Origin: WVZH01 sp034430895
GTDB taxonomy: Bacteria; Chloroflexota; Anaerolineae; Anaerolineales; E44-bin32
NCBI GenBank assembly: GCA_034430895.1
Contig: DAOUDW010000108.1
Location: 1-64,000 of the forward strand
Length of the DNA: 64,000 nucleotides
Direction of reading: 5' to 3'
The notes under the pieces are model-generated. The model made no database searches, was not told the origin of the DNA, and worked only from the letters and a program-made list of their open reading frames with translations. Within the stretch, counting starts at the first letter, position 1. Every line of letters starts with the position of its first letter. Below, in pieces: positions 15,791-25,411 of this stretch. A program made the position numbers and the translations under genes.

Positions 15791-16750
15791 TTATGTGCGT
15801 TTCTTAACCAACTGGCGAGCAGTGGGTTCATCGATGATCAATTCAGACATTAGATGTCCACGCAGCGCGGCGATAAGTCCATTCACTTTTGCCAGACCCG
15901 AAACAACACAAATGCCATGCTTTTGACGGAACATATCTAAAAATGGACCGCTTGCGCGTTGGTTCATCGGTATGTTGTCAAAGCTTCCGTCTTCTTTGAA
16001 AAACACGGTTGCAATATCCCCGGCGATCTTGTGCTGTTCCAGGGCCGCGTAGTCCGCATTGGTTAGATAGCCACCGCTGTAGACGTGGCTGGGGATTCCG
16101 GCGTTCACCGCCCCGATGCTGTAAAGCAGCAGATCGGCCTGGGATTGCAGGTCCAGAATCCGTTTGATGCTGCCCTCCCGCCACAACGCCTGTTTGGTTT
16201 CCGGATAATCAAAGAAGGTGGGAACGGGGAACAACTGCGCGCGGGCCCGATAGTTGTCCGAAAAACGCATGATGATCTGGCTTGCGTATCCGATCCCCAT
16301 CGATTGGGTGTTACCTGCGCCGTTGAGCTGGACGATCTGGGCATTGTGGGTCGTCTTGCGCAGCAGGTGCCGGGAGACGGCGGTCAGGGTCGTACCCCAG
16401 GCGATCCCCAATACCATGTTCGAATCAAAGATGGTGTTCAGGTAGTTGGCGGTATATTGGGCAACCCTATTCAGCCATTCCGCTTCTCCGGCAATTTCAG
16501 GAACCGGAACCACATGTACGTTTTCGATCCCGAATTTTTGTATCAGGCTGTTAGCCAACTTGTCCGGCATTTCCGTCGGCTCGATGATCCGGATATCGAC
16601 CAATCCCCTGGATCTGGCAAAGCTCAGCAATCGGGAAATCGTCGATCTGGAAACATCCATCTCCTTAGCGATCTTCCCGGTGGTCAAATTTTGATAATAA
16701 TACATTCGAGCAGCCCGGATGGCGTTGGCTATCTTTTGATCGTTGAACAT
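15791..16750 (-). CDS. SorC-family sugar-responsive transcriptional regulator
   Basis: 319 residues. The N-terminal HTH (TGKIAKEMDVSRSTISRLLS, about residues 23-42) is followed by the SorC/DeoR-like sensor domain with GIAWGTTLTAVSRHL, VQLNGAGNTQSMGIG and GSFDNIPMNQRASG. It is transcribed away from the membrane-hydrolase-glpK-glpD genes, and the 209 bases between hold a palindrome (TTGCAC-N4-GTGCAA) beside a promoter. I infer that it controls those genes and responds to a phosphorylated sugar or polyol, possibly glycerol-3-phosphate or dihydroxyacetone phosphate. Confidence 0.88.
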   Translation of the reverse strand: MFNDQKIANAIRAARMYYYQNLTTGKIAKEMDVSRSTISRLLSFARSRGLVDIRIIEPTEMPDKLANSLIQKFGIENVHVVPVPEIAGEAEWLNRVAQYTANYLNTIFDSNMVLGIAWGTTLTAVSRHLLRKTTHNAQIVQLNGAGNTQSMGIGYASQIIMRFSDNYRARAQLFPVPTFFDYPETKQALWREGSIKRILDLQSQADLLLYSIGAVNAGIPSHVYSGGYLTNADYAALEQHKIAGDIATVFFKEDGSFDNIPMNQRASGPFLDMFRQKHGICVVSGLAKVNGLIAALRGHLMSELIIDEPTARQLVKKRT

Positions 16751-16846
16751 CTCGTTCCTTTTTCCACTTTATACCCTCAAAATGAACCTTCGTGCAAGCG
16801 AATTGAAAATATTTTCACGAGGTTCCGGTGCGGCTTGAGGAGGCGT

Positions 16847-16862
16847 TTGCACATTTGTGCAA
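16847..16862. promoter_or_regulatory. Candidate SorC operator
   Basis: TTGCACATTTGTGCAA is a perfect 6-4-6 inverted repeat, placed five bases before the -35 element of the promoter for the hydrolase gene. A looser GTGCAA copy lies near 16793. Confidence 0.6.
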
Positions 16863-16867
16863 TATTG

Positions 16868-16895
16868 TTGACACAACGTGCGCGAACCATAGAAT
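16868..16895 (+). promoter_or_regulatory. Sigma-70 promoter of the membrane hydrolase gene
   Basis: TTGACA (16868-16873) and TAGAAT (16890-16895) are 16 bases apart, directly downstream of the palindrome, leaving a leader of about 58 bases before the ATG. Confidence 0.65.
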
Positions 16896-16959
16896 GAATA
16901 AGAGGCGCATCCGCATTATTTCCATCCACAATTTCATATTCATAATAGGAGGAGGAACG

Positions 16960-18807
16960 ATGGAAGGAAATCCCCGCAAGAATTGGTTGATGTTGCTTGT
17001 CCTAGTAGTCATTATCGCTCTCTCGGCCGTCCTGGCCGATCAAATCGAGAGCGATTTTGGCAAGGTGGAAGTCTCGATCGTTGAAATCGAAAATCCTGAA
17101 GGATATACGATCGTAGCAAAATTGTTTGTCCCGGACGGAGCTTCCGCCAGCAATCCTCTGCCCGCCGTTGTAAACATGCATGGATACCAGAACGATAAAA
17201 ATGTGCAAGACCCATTCTCCGTCGAGCTTGCGCGCCGTGGTTTCGTGGTGCTGGCTCCCGATTCGCTGGGACACGGAGACTCTGGAGGCGGCTTGAATGT
17301 GATGGCCTGGTTTGGAGATCCCACTTATGTGATGGGGAATGAGACCGCCCTGGCCTGGTTGATCGAGCAGCCCTACGTGGACGATGCAAACATTGGTGTG
17401 ATGGGGCACTCGATGGGCGGTATGAACGCCATCAAGCTGCCGGGGTTGTTCCCGGACAATGTAAAGGGTGTTGTACAGCAAGCATCATCTCCGGGCAGCC
17501 CGGAACTTCCCAATCTGTTGATGCTTCAGGCCCGCTACGATGAGTTCGGCGGTTTCCGAGAGAACCAGTTTCGCACCGAGGAACTGACGTCCAGCGAGAC
17601 GCGCCTGGCTGCGCTGGGGCTGGAAGCCGAAGGCTCGGTTGAATGGGACATCACCTACGGAAGCTTTGAAGACGGCACCGCGCGTCGGATGGCGTATATC
17701 AACATGGATCACCACTTGCTACCCTTGATGAATAAATCTGTGGCCGAAGCGGTAGACTGGATGCGCCTGGCCCTCAAGGGCGGCGACGGTGGCTCGATGT
17801 GGATCGACCCCACAAAGCAGATCTTCATGTTCAAGGAGATTTTTGGGTTCATCACCCTGCTTGGGACGATGGTCACCATGCTGCCAATCACCAACCTGCT
17901 GCTGAAAACCAAGTTCTTCGCACCGGTGGCGCAGCCGATGCCCAACCGCCATATCCCGGATAAGGGGACCTGGTGGAAATTGGCGACTATCAACGCGCTG
18001 ATTGGCGGTATTCTGTATCCGCTCACCACACAATATGGTGGAATTGGGGGTAAGATCGAAGAGTGGTTCTCCTGGGCCAAGTTGGAGATGGGCAACGGTG
18101 TGGCTGCCTTCTTCGTGGCCAATGCCGTCGTGGCCGGGATTCTGTTCATCTTTTGGTACCGAAATGCGAAGAAAGACGGCGTCACCATGTATGACGTGGG
18201 CGTGTCTTTCGACGAAGAGAAGACCAAGATCGATTGGGGAATCCTCGGCAAGACGGTATTGCTTGGCGTGATCTTGTTCCTGTGGATGTATCTGTTCGAA
18301 GGCCTCTTCCAATGGATCATCGGGCAGGAGTTTCGCTTTGCATGGCCGTACATGCGACAGTTTTCCAGCGGCCAACGGGTCGGATTCTTCTTCATCTATC
18401 TGATCCCTGCACTGCTCTTTTTCTTGATCAACGGTGGGATATTCCTCTTCGGCCAGGCCCGGATGAAGGAATACGAAACGCCTGCCAAGACGCAGTGGAT
18501 GTGGTGGCTGAAAGTTGTGTATGCCATGGTAGCTGGATTGTTCCTGATTTGGGCCTTCCAATACCTACCGTGGTTCTTCGGCGGCGAGGGGCCGGGATTT
18601 GAAACGATCACGTTCTTCCAGATCAATCTATCCCAGTTCACCTCGATGTGGCCGCTGATGCTTTTCGTCTACATTCCTGAGTTCATCATCCTGTTCTGGT
18701 TCCTGACCTGGTTCTTCCGCCGGACAGGTAAAATCTACCTCGGTGCATTGATGATCTCCGGCCTCGCGATCTGGTTCTTGGCTGCGGGATCAATCTACTT
18801 GATGTAG
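16960..18807 (+). CDS. Alpha/beta hydrolase fused to a polytopic membrane domain
   Basis: 615 residues from the ATG at 16960, preceded by AGGAGGAGG. One N-terminal helix (about residues 10-28) anchors an extracytoplasmic alpha/beta hydrolase (about 30-275): NMHGYQNDKN oxyanion strand, DSLGHGDSGG, nucleophile elbow GHSMGG with Ser about 151, and an Asp/His pair near MDHHLLP. From about residue 285 to the end there are roughly eight or nine hydrophobic helices rich in Trp and Phe. The second half resembles nothing I can name. The gene opens a unit with glpK and glpD, so a lipase or esterase role that releases glycerol is attractive, but it is inference. Confidence 0.75.
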   Translation: MEGNPRKNWLMLLVLVVIIALSAVLADQIESDFGKVEVSIVEIENPEGYTIVAKLFVPDGASASNPLPAVVNMHGYQNDKNVQDPFSVELARRGFVVLAPDSLGHGDSGGGLNVMAWFGDPTYVMGNETALAWLIEQPYVDDANIGVMGHSMGGMNAIKLPGLFPDNVKGVVQQASSPGSPELPNLLMLQARYDEFGGFRENQFRTEELTSSETRLAALGLEAEGSVEWDITYGSFEDGTARRMAYINMDHHLLPLMNKSVAEAVDWMRLALKGGDGGSMWIDPTKQIFMFKEIFGFITLLGTMVTMLPITNLLLKTKFFAPVAQPMPNRHIPDKGTWWKLATINALIGGILYPLTTQYGGIGGKIEEWFSWAKLEMGNGVAAFFVANAVVAGILFIFWYRNAKKDGVTMYDVGVSFDEEKTKIDWGILGKTVLLGVILFLWMYLFEGLFQWIIGQEFRFAWPYMRQFSSGQRVGFFFIYLIPALLFFLINGGIFLFGQARMKEYETPAKTQWMWWLKVVYAMVAGLFLIWAFQYLPWFFGGEGPGFETITFFQINLSQFTSMWPLMLFVYIPEFIILFWFLTWFFRRTGKIYLGALMISGLAIWFLAAGSIYLM

Positions 18808-18828
18808 TCGACCAGAAGGAAGTACTGG

Positions 18829-18864
18829 AAAGCCCAGCGAGTAAACCATATCCGCTGGGCTTTT
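18829..18864 (+). terminator. Hairpin terminator or attenuator before glpK
   Basis: AAAGCCCAGCG pairs with CGCTGGGCTTT over 11 bp around a 13-base loop and ends in four T residues. It would at least weaken read-through from the hydrolase gene into glpK. Confidence 0.6.
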
Positions 18865-18901
18865 CCTTGGAAACAAAGATAATACTTTCAATGGAGGAGC
18901 C

Positions 18902-20416
18902 ATGCCTACTTACATTGCTGCCATTGATCAGGGAACGACCAGCACCCGCTGCATGGTCTTCAACCACAAGGGCCAGCCGGTCGGTGTACATCAATTGGAA
19001 CATGAGCAGTTCTACCCTAAGCCGGGCTGGGTCGAGCATGATCCCATGGAGATCTGGCACAACACCGAAGACGTCGTTCGAGATGGATTACGCAAGGCGG
19101 GTGCGGCCGCCAAAGATATCGCTGCTGTCGGAATTACAAATCAGCGTGAGACGACCGTAGTGTGGGACAGACGCACTGGCCAACCATTTCATAATGCCAT
19201 CGTCTGGCAGGACACCCGCACCGACAGATTCATCAATCAGTTGGGGAAGGACGGCGGCAAGGATCGGTTCAGGAAAAAGGTTGGTCTACCCCTGGCGACG
19301 TATTTCTCCGGTCCCAAGATCCAGTGGTTGCTGGAAAACGTCGAAGGGCTGCGCCAGGCGGCAAGCGAGGGCCATGCCCTGTTCGGCTGCATCGACACCT
19401 GGCTGATTTGGAATCTGACCGGTGGCGTCGATGAGGGAAAACACATCACCGATGTCACCAACGCCAGCCGCACCATGCTGATGAACCTCGAAAGCTTGGA
19501 CTGGGATGACGAGATTTGCGAGATTATGTCGATCCCCAAATCGATGCTGCCAAAAATCTGTTCCTCGTCAGAGATCTACGGCCACACCCTTGAAGCTGGT
19601 CCGTTCGAGGGAGTTGTACGCGTGGCCGGCGACTTGGGCGACCAGCACGCCGCCACCGTGGGCCAGACTTGCTTCGATCCCGGTGAGGCCAAGAACACCT
19701 ACGGAACCGGATGTTTCATGCTGCTTAACACTGGTGAAGAAATCGTCCAATCCGAACATGGGCTGTTGACCACCCTGTGCTATCAATTTGGGAAGGAAAA
19801 GCCTGTTTATGCCTTAGAAGGCTCGATCGCCATCACCGGAGCATTGGTGCAGTGGCTGCGGGACAACCTGAAGATGATCGATTCCATCCCCGAAATTGAG
19901 AACCTGGCGAAGACTGTGGAGGATAATGGTGGGATCTACTTCGTCCCCGCGTTCTCCGGGTTGTTCGCACCCTACTGGCGCACTGACGCCAGGGGGGTCA
20001 TTGTGGGTTTGACCCGCTACATCAACCGTGGGCACATCGCGAGAGCAGTGCTGGAAGCAACAGCTTTCCAGACCCGAGAGGTATTGGATGCGATGAACGC
20101 CGACTCCGGTGTAGCATTGAAGGCACTCAAGGTGGATGGGGGCATGGTTCAGAATGATTTGCTCATGCAGTTCCAGGCGGATGTTCTGGGCGTACCGGTC
20201 ATTCGACCGATGGTACCGGAGACCACGGCTCTCGGGGCGGCGTACGCGGCTGGATACGCTATCGGATTCTGGGAGACTGTTGACGAAATGCGAGACAACT
20301 GGCAGGTCGATAAAAGCTGGCAGCCGGATCCGAAAAGCGAAGCAAAAACGAAACTCTATGCTCAATGGAAAAAGGCGGTTACGCGCACGTTTGATTGGGA
20401 GGACTGGAACAGTTAG
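18902..20416 (+). CDS. glpK: Glycerol kinase
   Basis: 504 residues, the usual GlpK length, with a GGAGGAG site before the ATG. FGGY-kinase landmarks are all present: AAIDQGTTSTRCMVF for the N-terminal phosphate loop, ITNQRETTVVWDRRTGQP, NAIVWQDTRT, GDLGDQHAATVGQTCFDPGE, YGTGCFML, and VDGGMVQNDLLMQFQAD near the end. It phosphorylates glycerol to sn-glycerol-3-phosphate in the cytoplasm. It is one base from the next gene, a glycerol-3-phosphate dehydrogenase, so the pair converts glycerol to dihydroxyacetone phosphate. Confidence 0.97.
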   Translation: MPTYIAAIDQGTTSTRCMVFNHKGQPVGVHQLEHEQFYPKPGWVEHDPMEIWHNTEDVVRDGLRKAGAAAKDIAAVGITNQRETTVVWDRRTGQPFHNAIVWQDTRTDRFINQLGKDGGKDRFRKKVGLPLATYFSGPKIQWLLENVEGLRQAASEGHALFGCIDTWLIWNLTGGVDEGKHITDVTNASRTMLMNLESLDWDDEICEIMSIPKSMLPKICSSSEIYGHTLEAGPFEGVVRVAGDLGDQHAATVGQTCFDPGEAKNTYGTGCFMLLNTGEEIVQSEHGLLTTLCYQFGKEKPVYALEGSIAITGALVQWLRDNLKMIDSIPEIENLAKTVEDNGGIYFVPAFSGLFAPYWRTDARGVIVGLTRYINRGHIARAVLEATAFQTREVLDAMNADSGVALKALKVDGGMVQNDLLMQFQADVLGVPVIRPMVPETTALGAAYAAGYAIGFWETVDEMRDNWQVDKSWQPDPKSEAKTKLYAQWKKAVTRTFDWEDWNS

Positions 20417-20417
20417 C

Positions 20418-22127
20418 ATGCAACCACGCGAAGATCGTATCCGCAAGATCAAGGATAATCCACGCCCCAGCGTTTTGATCGTTGGTGCGGGGATTAATGG
20501 GATTGGCACATTCAGGGACCTGGCGCTGCAAGGTGTGGATGTCGTCATGGTGGATCGTGGAGATTACTGCAGCGGCGCCAGCGCTGCTTCATCTCATATG
20601 GTGCACGGTGGAATTCGCTACTTGGAAAATGGGGAATTCCGTTTGGTGCGGGAAGCGGTTGAAGAGCGCAATCGCTTGATTGCCAACGCGCCCCACCTGG
20701 TGAAACCACTGGCAACGACCTTCCCGATTTTTAAACGCTTTTCCGGGTTGATGAACGCGCCGCTCAAGTTCCTCGGGCTCCTTGATCGACCAGCCGAGCG
20801 AGGGGCTGTGGTCATTAAAATCGGCATGACGCTTTATGATTTCTACACTCGTAAACAAAAAACCGTACCCCGACACGTGTTTCGTAACCGAGAAGAATCG
20901 CTATCCCTTTTTCCGGCGCTCAATCCGGATGTCCTCTACACGGGCACGTACTACGACGCTGCCATGCCGTCGCCGGAGAGGATCGCGATTGAGTTAATCC
21001 GGGATGCAGTGCGGGAGAACGACCGGGCGATTCCTTTGAATTACGTCCGTCTGGTATCTGCGAATGGCGATACAGTAACACTGCGGGACCAGGAGCGTGG
21101 CGATTGCTTCGATTTGAAGCCTGCGATTATTGTCAATGCCGCCGGGCCGTGGATCGATTTGGTCAATCAATCAATCGGTTATCCGACGCAATTTATGGGC
21201 GGGACGAAAGGTTCGCACCTGGTTCTGCATCATCCTCAACTACGGCAGGCGGTACGCGATAACGAGTTCTTTTTTGAAAACAACGACGGCCGTATAGTCT
21301 TGATTTTCCCGCTGCTGGATAAAGTTATGATCGGGACTTCCGATATACGCATCGACGATCCCGATAACGTTGCCATCACTGAGGAGGAAATCGATTATTT
21401 TTTCGAAATGGTCGAACGCGTCTTCCCAGCTATCCAAGTCGATCGATCCCAGATCGTATTTACTTTTTCTGGAGTTCGGCCGCTGCAGTACTCAACCGCA
21501 GGATCGACTGGCCAGATCAGCCGGGAACATAAAGTTGAGATCATCGAACCCAACAACGGTTTGGATGTTCCCGTATTGTCGCTTGTCGGTGGGAAGTGGA
21601 CTTCTTTCCGAGCTTTATCGGAGCAAGTTGTTGACCTGGTCCTAAACCGATTGAATCTTGAGCGGATAGTATCCACCAGAGATCTTCAAATCGGAGGTAG
21701 TAAGGGGCTTCCGACCGGCACACCGGAAAGAGATACATACTTCGGGAATCTCACAGAGAGCTACTCGATCGAACGGGAACGGCTTTTACAACTTGTCGAT
21801 GCTTATGGCACAAACGTGGAAGGATTGCTGCAGGAATACGGTTCCGAACTATCGACCATGCTGCAGACGGTCCCCGAGATTAGTGTGGCTGAAATACGAT
21901 ATTTCTTTCTTGAGGAAGATGTTATCCATCTGGATGATATGATTCTCCGCCGGACGATGTTGGGAAAACTTGGAAGTATTACACCTGAAAGTTTGCAGGA
22001 AATCTCGATGATTTGTGCAGAGATTCTTGGCTGGTCTGCCGAAAAGACTAAAAGCGAGGTGGATCGATTTCTCGATCTTCTGAGACGTAATCATAAAATG
22101 AATTTTTATTCGTATATTGGAGAGTAG
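20418..22127 (+). CDS. glpD: FAD-dependent glycerol-3-phosphate dehydrogenase
   Basis: 569 residues from the ATG at 20418, one base after the glpK stop, with GGAGGA inside the end of glpK. The FAD-binding motif is LIVGAGINGIG (residues 20-29), followed by GDYCSGASAASSHMVHGGIR, the family signature. VNAAGPWIDLV, GGTKGSHLVLHHP and GGKWTSFRALSEQVVD are further GlpA/GlpD landmarks. The C-terminal DAO_C domain is present. It oxidises glycerol-3-phosphate to dihydroxyacetone phosphate and passes electrons to quinone. It is translationally coupled to glpK. Confidence 0.95.
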   Translation: MQPREDRIRKIKDNPRPSVLIVGAGINGIGTFRDLALQGVDVVMVDRGDYCSGASAASSHMVHGGIRYLENGEFRLVREAVEERNRLIANAPHLVKPLATTFPIFKRFSGLMNAPLKFLGLLDRPAERGAVVIKIGMTLYDFYTRKQKTVPRHVFRNREESLSLFPALNPDVLYTGTYYDAAMPSPERIAIELIRDAVRENDRAIPLNYVRLVSANGDTVTLRDQERGDCFDLKPAIIVNAAGPWIDLVNQSIGYPTQFMGGTKGSHLVLHHPQLRQAVRDNEFFFENNDGRIVLIFPLLDKVMIGTSDIRIDDPDNVAITEEEIDYFFEMVERVFPAIQVDRSQIVFTFSGVRPLQYSTAGSTGQISREHKVEIIEPNNGLDVPVLSLVGGKWTSFRALSEQVVDLVLNRLNLERIVSTRDLQIGGSKGLPTGTPERDTYFGNLTESYSIERERLLQLVDAYGTNVEGLLQEYGSELSTMLQTVPEISVAEIRYFFLEEDVIHLDDMILRRTMLGKLGSITPESLQEISMICAEILGWSAEKTKSEVDRFLDLLRRNHKMNFYSYIGE

Positions 22128-22505
22128 ATAACGCAAGTGTACCTTGGTGTTAATACATAATTATTGGGAAGAGTGGTTCGAGTTTCATCCGGTTCGGGTC
22201 GTCAAAGAAAACTGCTCGTTAACATCGAGTGGTTTTTTTGTCTTTTAGGAATAGATATTGGGTTTTTAGGACATCCATGGGCTATAAGGCATAATAACTT
22301 TGAATCTTCGCTTTATCATACGAAACATTAACCATAATGGCTTTTAGACTCTAAAGAAATTAATCGCATAAGTGTTGGATATCTGTTTGGTTCGATGTGA
22401 TTGGCATAATTACAATCACTCTACAATGGTTTGATAGCACATAGATTTTCATATTTAATTGAATATACAAAAGACTTCATGCACTCCTCCAGCCGAGCCT
22501 AATGA
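22128..22505. other. Intergenic region with one terminator-like hairpin
   Basis: After glpD only the hairpin at 22208 stands out. The rest is AT-rich and no frame on either strand has coding character. Confidence 0.5.
22208..22239 (+). terminator. Terminator of the glpKD unit
   Basis: AAAACTGCTCG pairs with CGAGTGGTTTT (two G-T pairs) around a 7-base loop and is followed by T residues to 22239. The stem is a diverged version of those at 10794 and 13712. Confidence 0.7.
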
Positions 22506-22877
22506 ATGAGTGATGTTAAGGATTTCATGATGACGAATCTAAATGGCGCCTCAAGGGAAGTCGATGAATATATCGCTAGCTTACCTGATGACGTTCAAGA
22601 GGTAATTAAAAACCTGAGAAAGACAATCAAAGAGGCAGCACCCGATGCGCAGGAAACATTACTCTGCCGACTGCCTACTTTCAAGCTGAATGGACATATG
22701 GCCCAGTTTGCCGTAGAAAAAGAACACATCATATTCTATCCATCTTCATCGAGTATCGAGAGATTCAAGGATGAATTGTCGAAATACGAGGGCGCAAGTG
22801 AAGCAGTAATTTTCCCGTTGAAAAAAACGATCCCGTTCGACGTCATCAAGAAGATCGTCACTGATAAATTGAGATAA
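22506..22877 (+). CDS. DUF1801 (YdhG-like) family protein
   Basis: A 123-residue cytoplasmic protein with the DUF1801 pattern: EVDEYIASLPDDVQEVIKNL, APDAQETLLCRLPTFKLNG, a short beta-rich middle, then AVIFPLKKTIPFDVIKKIV. The family includes a Bacillus iron-chaperone-like protein, but for most members no role is known. Start is uncertain: the ATG at 22506 has a poor ribosome site, while in-frame ATG codons at 22527 and 22530 follow AAGGAT. It stands alone. Confidence 0.8.
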   Translation: MSDVKDFMMTNLNGASREVDEYIASLPDDVQEVIKNLRKTIKEAAPDAQETLLCRLPTFKLNGHMAQFAVEKEHIIFYPSSSSIERFKDELSKYEGASEAVIFPLKKTIPFDVIKKIVTDKLR

Positions 22878-23257
22878 GGCGAAAGAGACATCATCGCCGA
22901 AAGACCAAAACTTTCCATTTCACTTGAGGACCAGACTGAAGCTGCTGGCAAGAGCTAGGTGTCGGTTCTATTGTGGTACAGAATAGAAATTATTCCGTTT
23001 CCTGCTCTATATTGAAAGTCCTGCTGCATTCAATAACGCGTTACATACGGTAACTTTTCTCCTGAATATAAATATTGAACAAGGTATTGATCCCCGTGAA
23101 ACCGCTTGAAGATGGTAATTGGTTTCTATTATCGGTTGGCTTAGAACCCCGTTTCCAGATTATTCCGTGTAGGCCTGATATTATCATCATTCTCGTCCCG
23201 ATCGGTGTTACTATTAACCCACACGGATTGTTTTCCAATGATGCAGAAGGAGGACCG
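22878..23257. other. Intergenic region before the GH5 gene
   Basis: An in-frame TTG extension from 23075 into the GH5 gene exists, but it encodes no family sequence and has no ribosome site. I see no other gene, repeat or strong promoter in this stretch. Confidence 0.4.
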
Positions 23258-24592
23258 ATGAATCAGGGCTTCTTGCGAGTCAAAGGCCAAGATTTTCATT
23301 TTGATGGAGAAAAAATCATATTGCGCGGTTATGGTCTGGGACCGCTGCTGAATATCGAACATTTCATGCTCGGGATGCCTGGCACTGATGCGCAAATCCG
23401 CTCAGCCATCGTCCAGGCCTACGGCGAGGACAAAGCAGAACAATTCTGGAAGGCATATTACCGGGCGATGATCGATGAAGCCGATTTCGCATTTCTCAAG
23501 CAGCTGGGTGTTAATTCCTTGCGTGTTTCATTCAATTACAGACTCTTCGAAGATGATCAGAATCCATATGTCTACCGTCAAGATGGATTCGAGGAAATCG
23601 ATCGCATCCTGAGGCTGTGTGAAGAATATGAGATCTTTGCCATCCTGGATTTACATGCCACTCCCGGAGGACAAAATCCGGATTGGCATTCGGATAACGC
23701 GAGCGGCGAAAGTTTGCTTTGGGAACACGCCGATTTTCGTAAACGAACGATCGCACTGTGGAAGCACATCGCCACGCACTACGCCTCCAAACGCTGGATC
23801 GGGGCTTACGATCTGCTCAACGAGCCTGTCTTGATGATCGCGGATAAGCGGGTGTTGAATCAATTCTATCTGGACTTGATCCGAGAAATTCGCAGCGTCG
23901 ATTCCGACCATATGATCTTCGTCGAAGGTGATTTTTACGCCACACGTTTCGAAATGTTGGATCCGTTCGAAGACCCAAACGTGGCGCTGAGCTTTCATTT
24001 TTATCCCTTCCTGCATCAAGACAGTTCGGATAAAGCCTCGCAAAAAGAGCGGGTAGAGGAAGAGTTATTGCTCAGCGTTCCATTGGAAGATATAAAAGCA
24101 CGGTTTAATCGTCCGCTCTGGTGCGGGGAAACAGGTGCACGGTTTGGGCATCCAGGCCGGGAAAAAATCTCAAGCATGCTCGCCGATGTCCTGGACATAT
24201 TCGAAGAAAGAGGGATTTCCTGGTCCATCTGGGCCTACAAAGACGCCCGCAGTATGGGAAGCGTACACCCGAAAGCCGATTCGGATTGGATGCGTTTTTC
24301 CAAACAGACGAGCGAAGGCTGGAATTTCTGGCGGGAATTCCCTGCACGCTATGAACGTGCCGATGAAGTATTGAAGGCATTCGATTACGATATCCCGGAA
24401 ATGGAAAAACACAAATTAGCTTTTCGACTATTGGCCAACAATATGTTGATCCAGAAAGAACGCTATCCCGGAATCTATGAGAACATCCCTTTTGAATCAC
24501 TTCTGGGTTACGTGGACTCATTGCGTTTCGAACAATGCGAGGTCTGGCAGGCGGTCATTGACCTGGTGAAAAAACATACAGGTAAGAGGTAA
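23258..24592 (+). CDS. GH5-family glycoside hydrolase (cytoplasmic)
   Basis: 444 residues from the ATG at 23258, which follows AGAAGGAGG. There is no signal peptide. GH5 landmarks: GVNSLRVSFNYRL on strand 2, AILDLHATPGGQN on strand 3, the acid/base Glu about 189 in YDLLNEPV, SFHFYPF, and the nucleophile Glu about 291 in WCGETGARFG, then SIWAYKD. The domain spans about residues 20-385, and the last 60 residues are helical. The family covers many beta-glycosidases (glucan, mannan, glycosylceramide), and the exact substrate cannot be named. No transporter gene is adjacent. Confidence 0.85.
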   Translation: MNQGFLRVKGQDFHFDGEKIILRGYGLGPLLNIEHFMLGMPGTDAQIRSAIVQAYGEDKAEQFWKAYYRAMIDEADFAFLKQLGVNSLRVSFNYRLFEDDQNPYVYRQDGFEEIDRILRLCEEYEIFAILDLHATPGGQNPDWHSDNASGESLLWEHADFRKRTIALWKHIATHYASKRWIGAYDLLNEPVLMIADKRVLNQFYLDLIREIRSVDSDHMIFVEGDFYATRFEMLDPFEDPNVALSFHFYPFLHQDSSDKASQKERVEEELLLSVPLEDIKARFNRPLWCGETGARFGHPGREKISSMLADVLDIFEERGISWSIWAYKDARSMGSVHPKADSDWMRFSKQTSEGWNFWREFPARYERADEVLKAFDYDIPEMEKHKLAFRLLANNMLIQKERYPGIYENIPFESLLGYVDSLRFEQCEVWQAVIDLVKKHTGKR

Positions 24593-24664
24593 GGGGGAAT
24601 GTTTTTCTTCTACAAGGCTGGGTGTGCGTTGAGTAGTGATGCGCACCGTAGCTGAGTCCGGGTT

Positions 24665-25411
24665 TCAATCCTTTTCGCGCAGGGTGATTGTGACCATAGA
24701 CAGGCACAGCAATCCATATAGCGGAAGTCGCAGAAGGGGGAGTAGATTGTCCGCCAATGTTTCACCCTTGATCAATTCTTGTAAAACTTCGTTGGCGTAA
24801 TACAGCGGTGTCAGGTAGCTGAGGATTTGCGACCAGTCGGGGAGCTTTTCAATGGGGATGATGATCCCTGAGAGGATCACGGAAAGTACGATGAGGGGGA
24901 TGAAGGGGAAGACCTGGCCTTCGTTGCGGGCGAAATTGGAAACCAGCATGCCAATCGCCATGCTGAGTACCGATAAAAACCATATCACAAAGTACATTTG
25001 CGCCATGGCTGCAAATGAATAACCGAGTTCAAAGAGCAGGTTGAGTTCGATCAAGACCATCAAACTTTGCGCGGTTGCCAGTACAGTATAGGCAAGTAGG
25101 TAGCCGCCGATGATCTCGATTTGCTTATAGCCACTGACGAACATACGCGCCAGCGTACCGGCCGTTCGTTCGCGTACCAATACGATGGCAGTAAGCACAA
25201 AGGTGATGAAATGCACGATGAAAGCCGCATAGGGGATGACGTACACAGTGACATCAAAAAAGGGGGAAGCAAGGGCATCAATGACCACTTTGATGAAATA
25301 GATGATCGCCAACGGGAAGAGGATCGATATCGCCACGAAGCGGTGGTCATGTCGTAATTGCTTCAACACTCTTCCTGTAATTGCTGTCAGGCGGTTAATG
25401 GCGGGTTTCAT
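24665..25411 (-). CDS. ABC-2 type transporter permease
   Basis: 248 residues, six predicted helices. The N-terminus (AITGRVLKQLRHDHRFVAIS) and the motifs VRERTAGTLARMFVSGYKQI and GIIIPIEKLPDWSQILSYLT are typical of ABC-2 exporters of the YhaP/NatB/drug type. It forms a dimeric exporter with the ATPase encoded just upstream, overlapping it by 17 bases. The substrate (drug, Na+ or lipid) is unknown. Confidence 0.88.
   Translation of the reverse strand: MKPAINRLTAITGRVLKQLRHDHRFVAISILFPLAIIYFIKVVIDALASPFFDVTVYVIPYAAFIVHFITFVLTAIVLVRERTAGTLARMFVSGYKQIEIIGGYLLAYTVLATAQSLMVLIELNLLFELGYSFAAMAQMYFVIWFLSVLSMAIGMLVSNFARNEGQVFPFIPLIVLSVILSGIIIPIEKLPDWSQILSYLTPLYYANEVLQELIKGETLADNLLPLLRLPLYGLLCLSMVTITLREKD

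Noticed and set aside
16085..16897. A 270-codon open frame opposite the SorC regulator
   Set aside because: Antisense to the sensor domain; the regulator on the minus strand explains the sequence.
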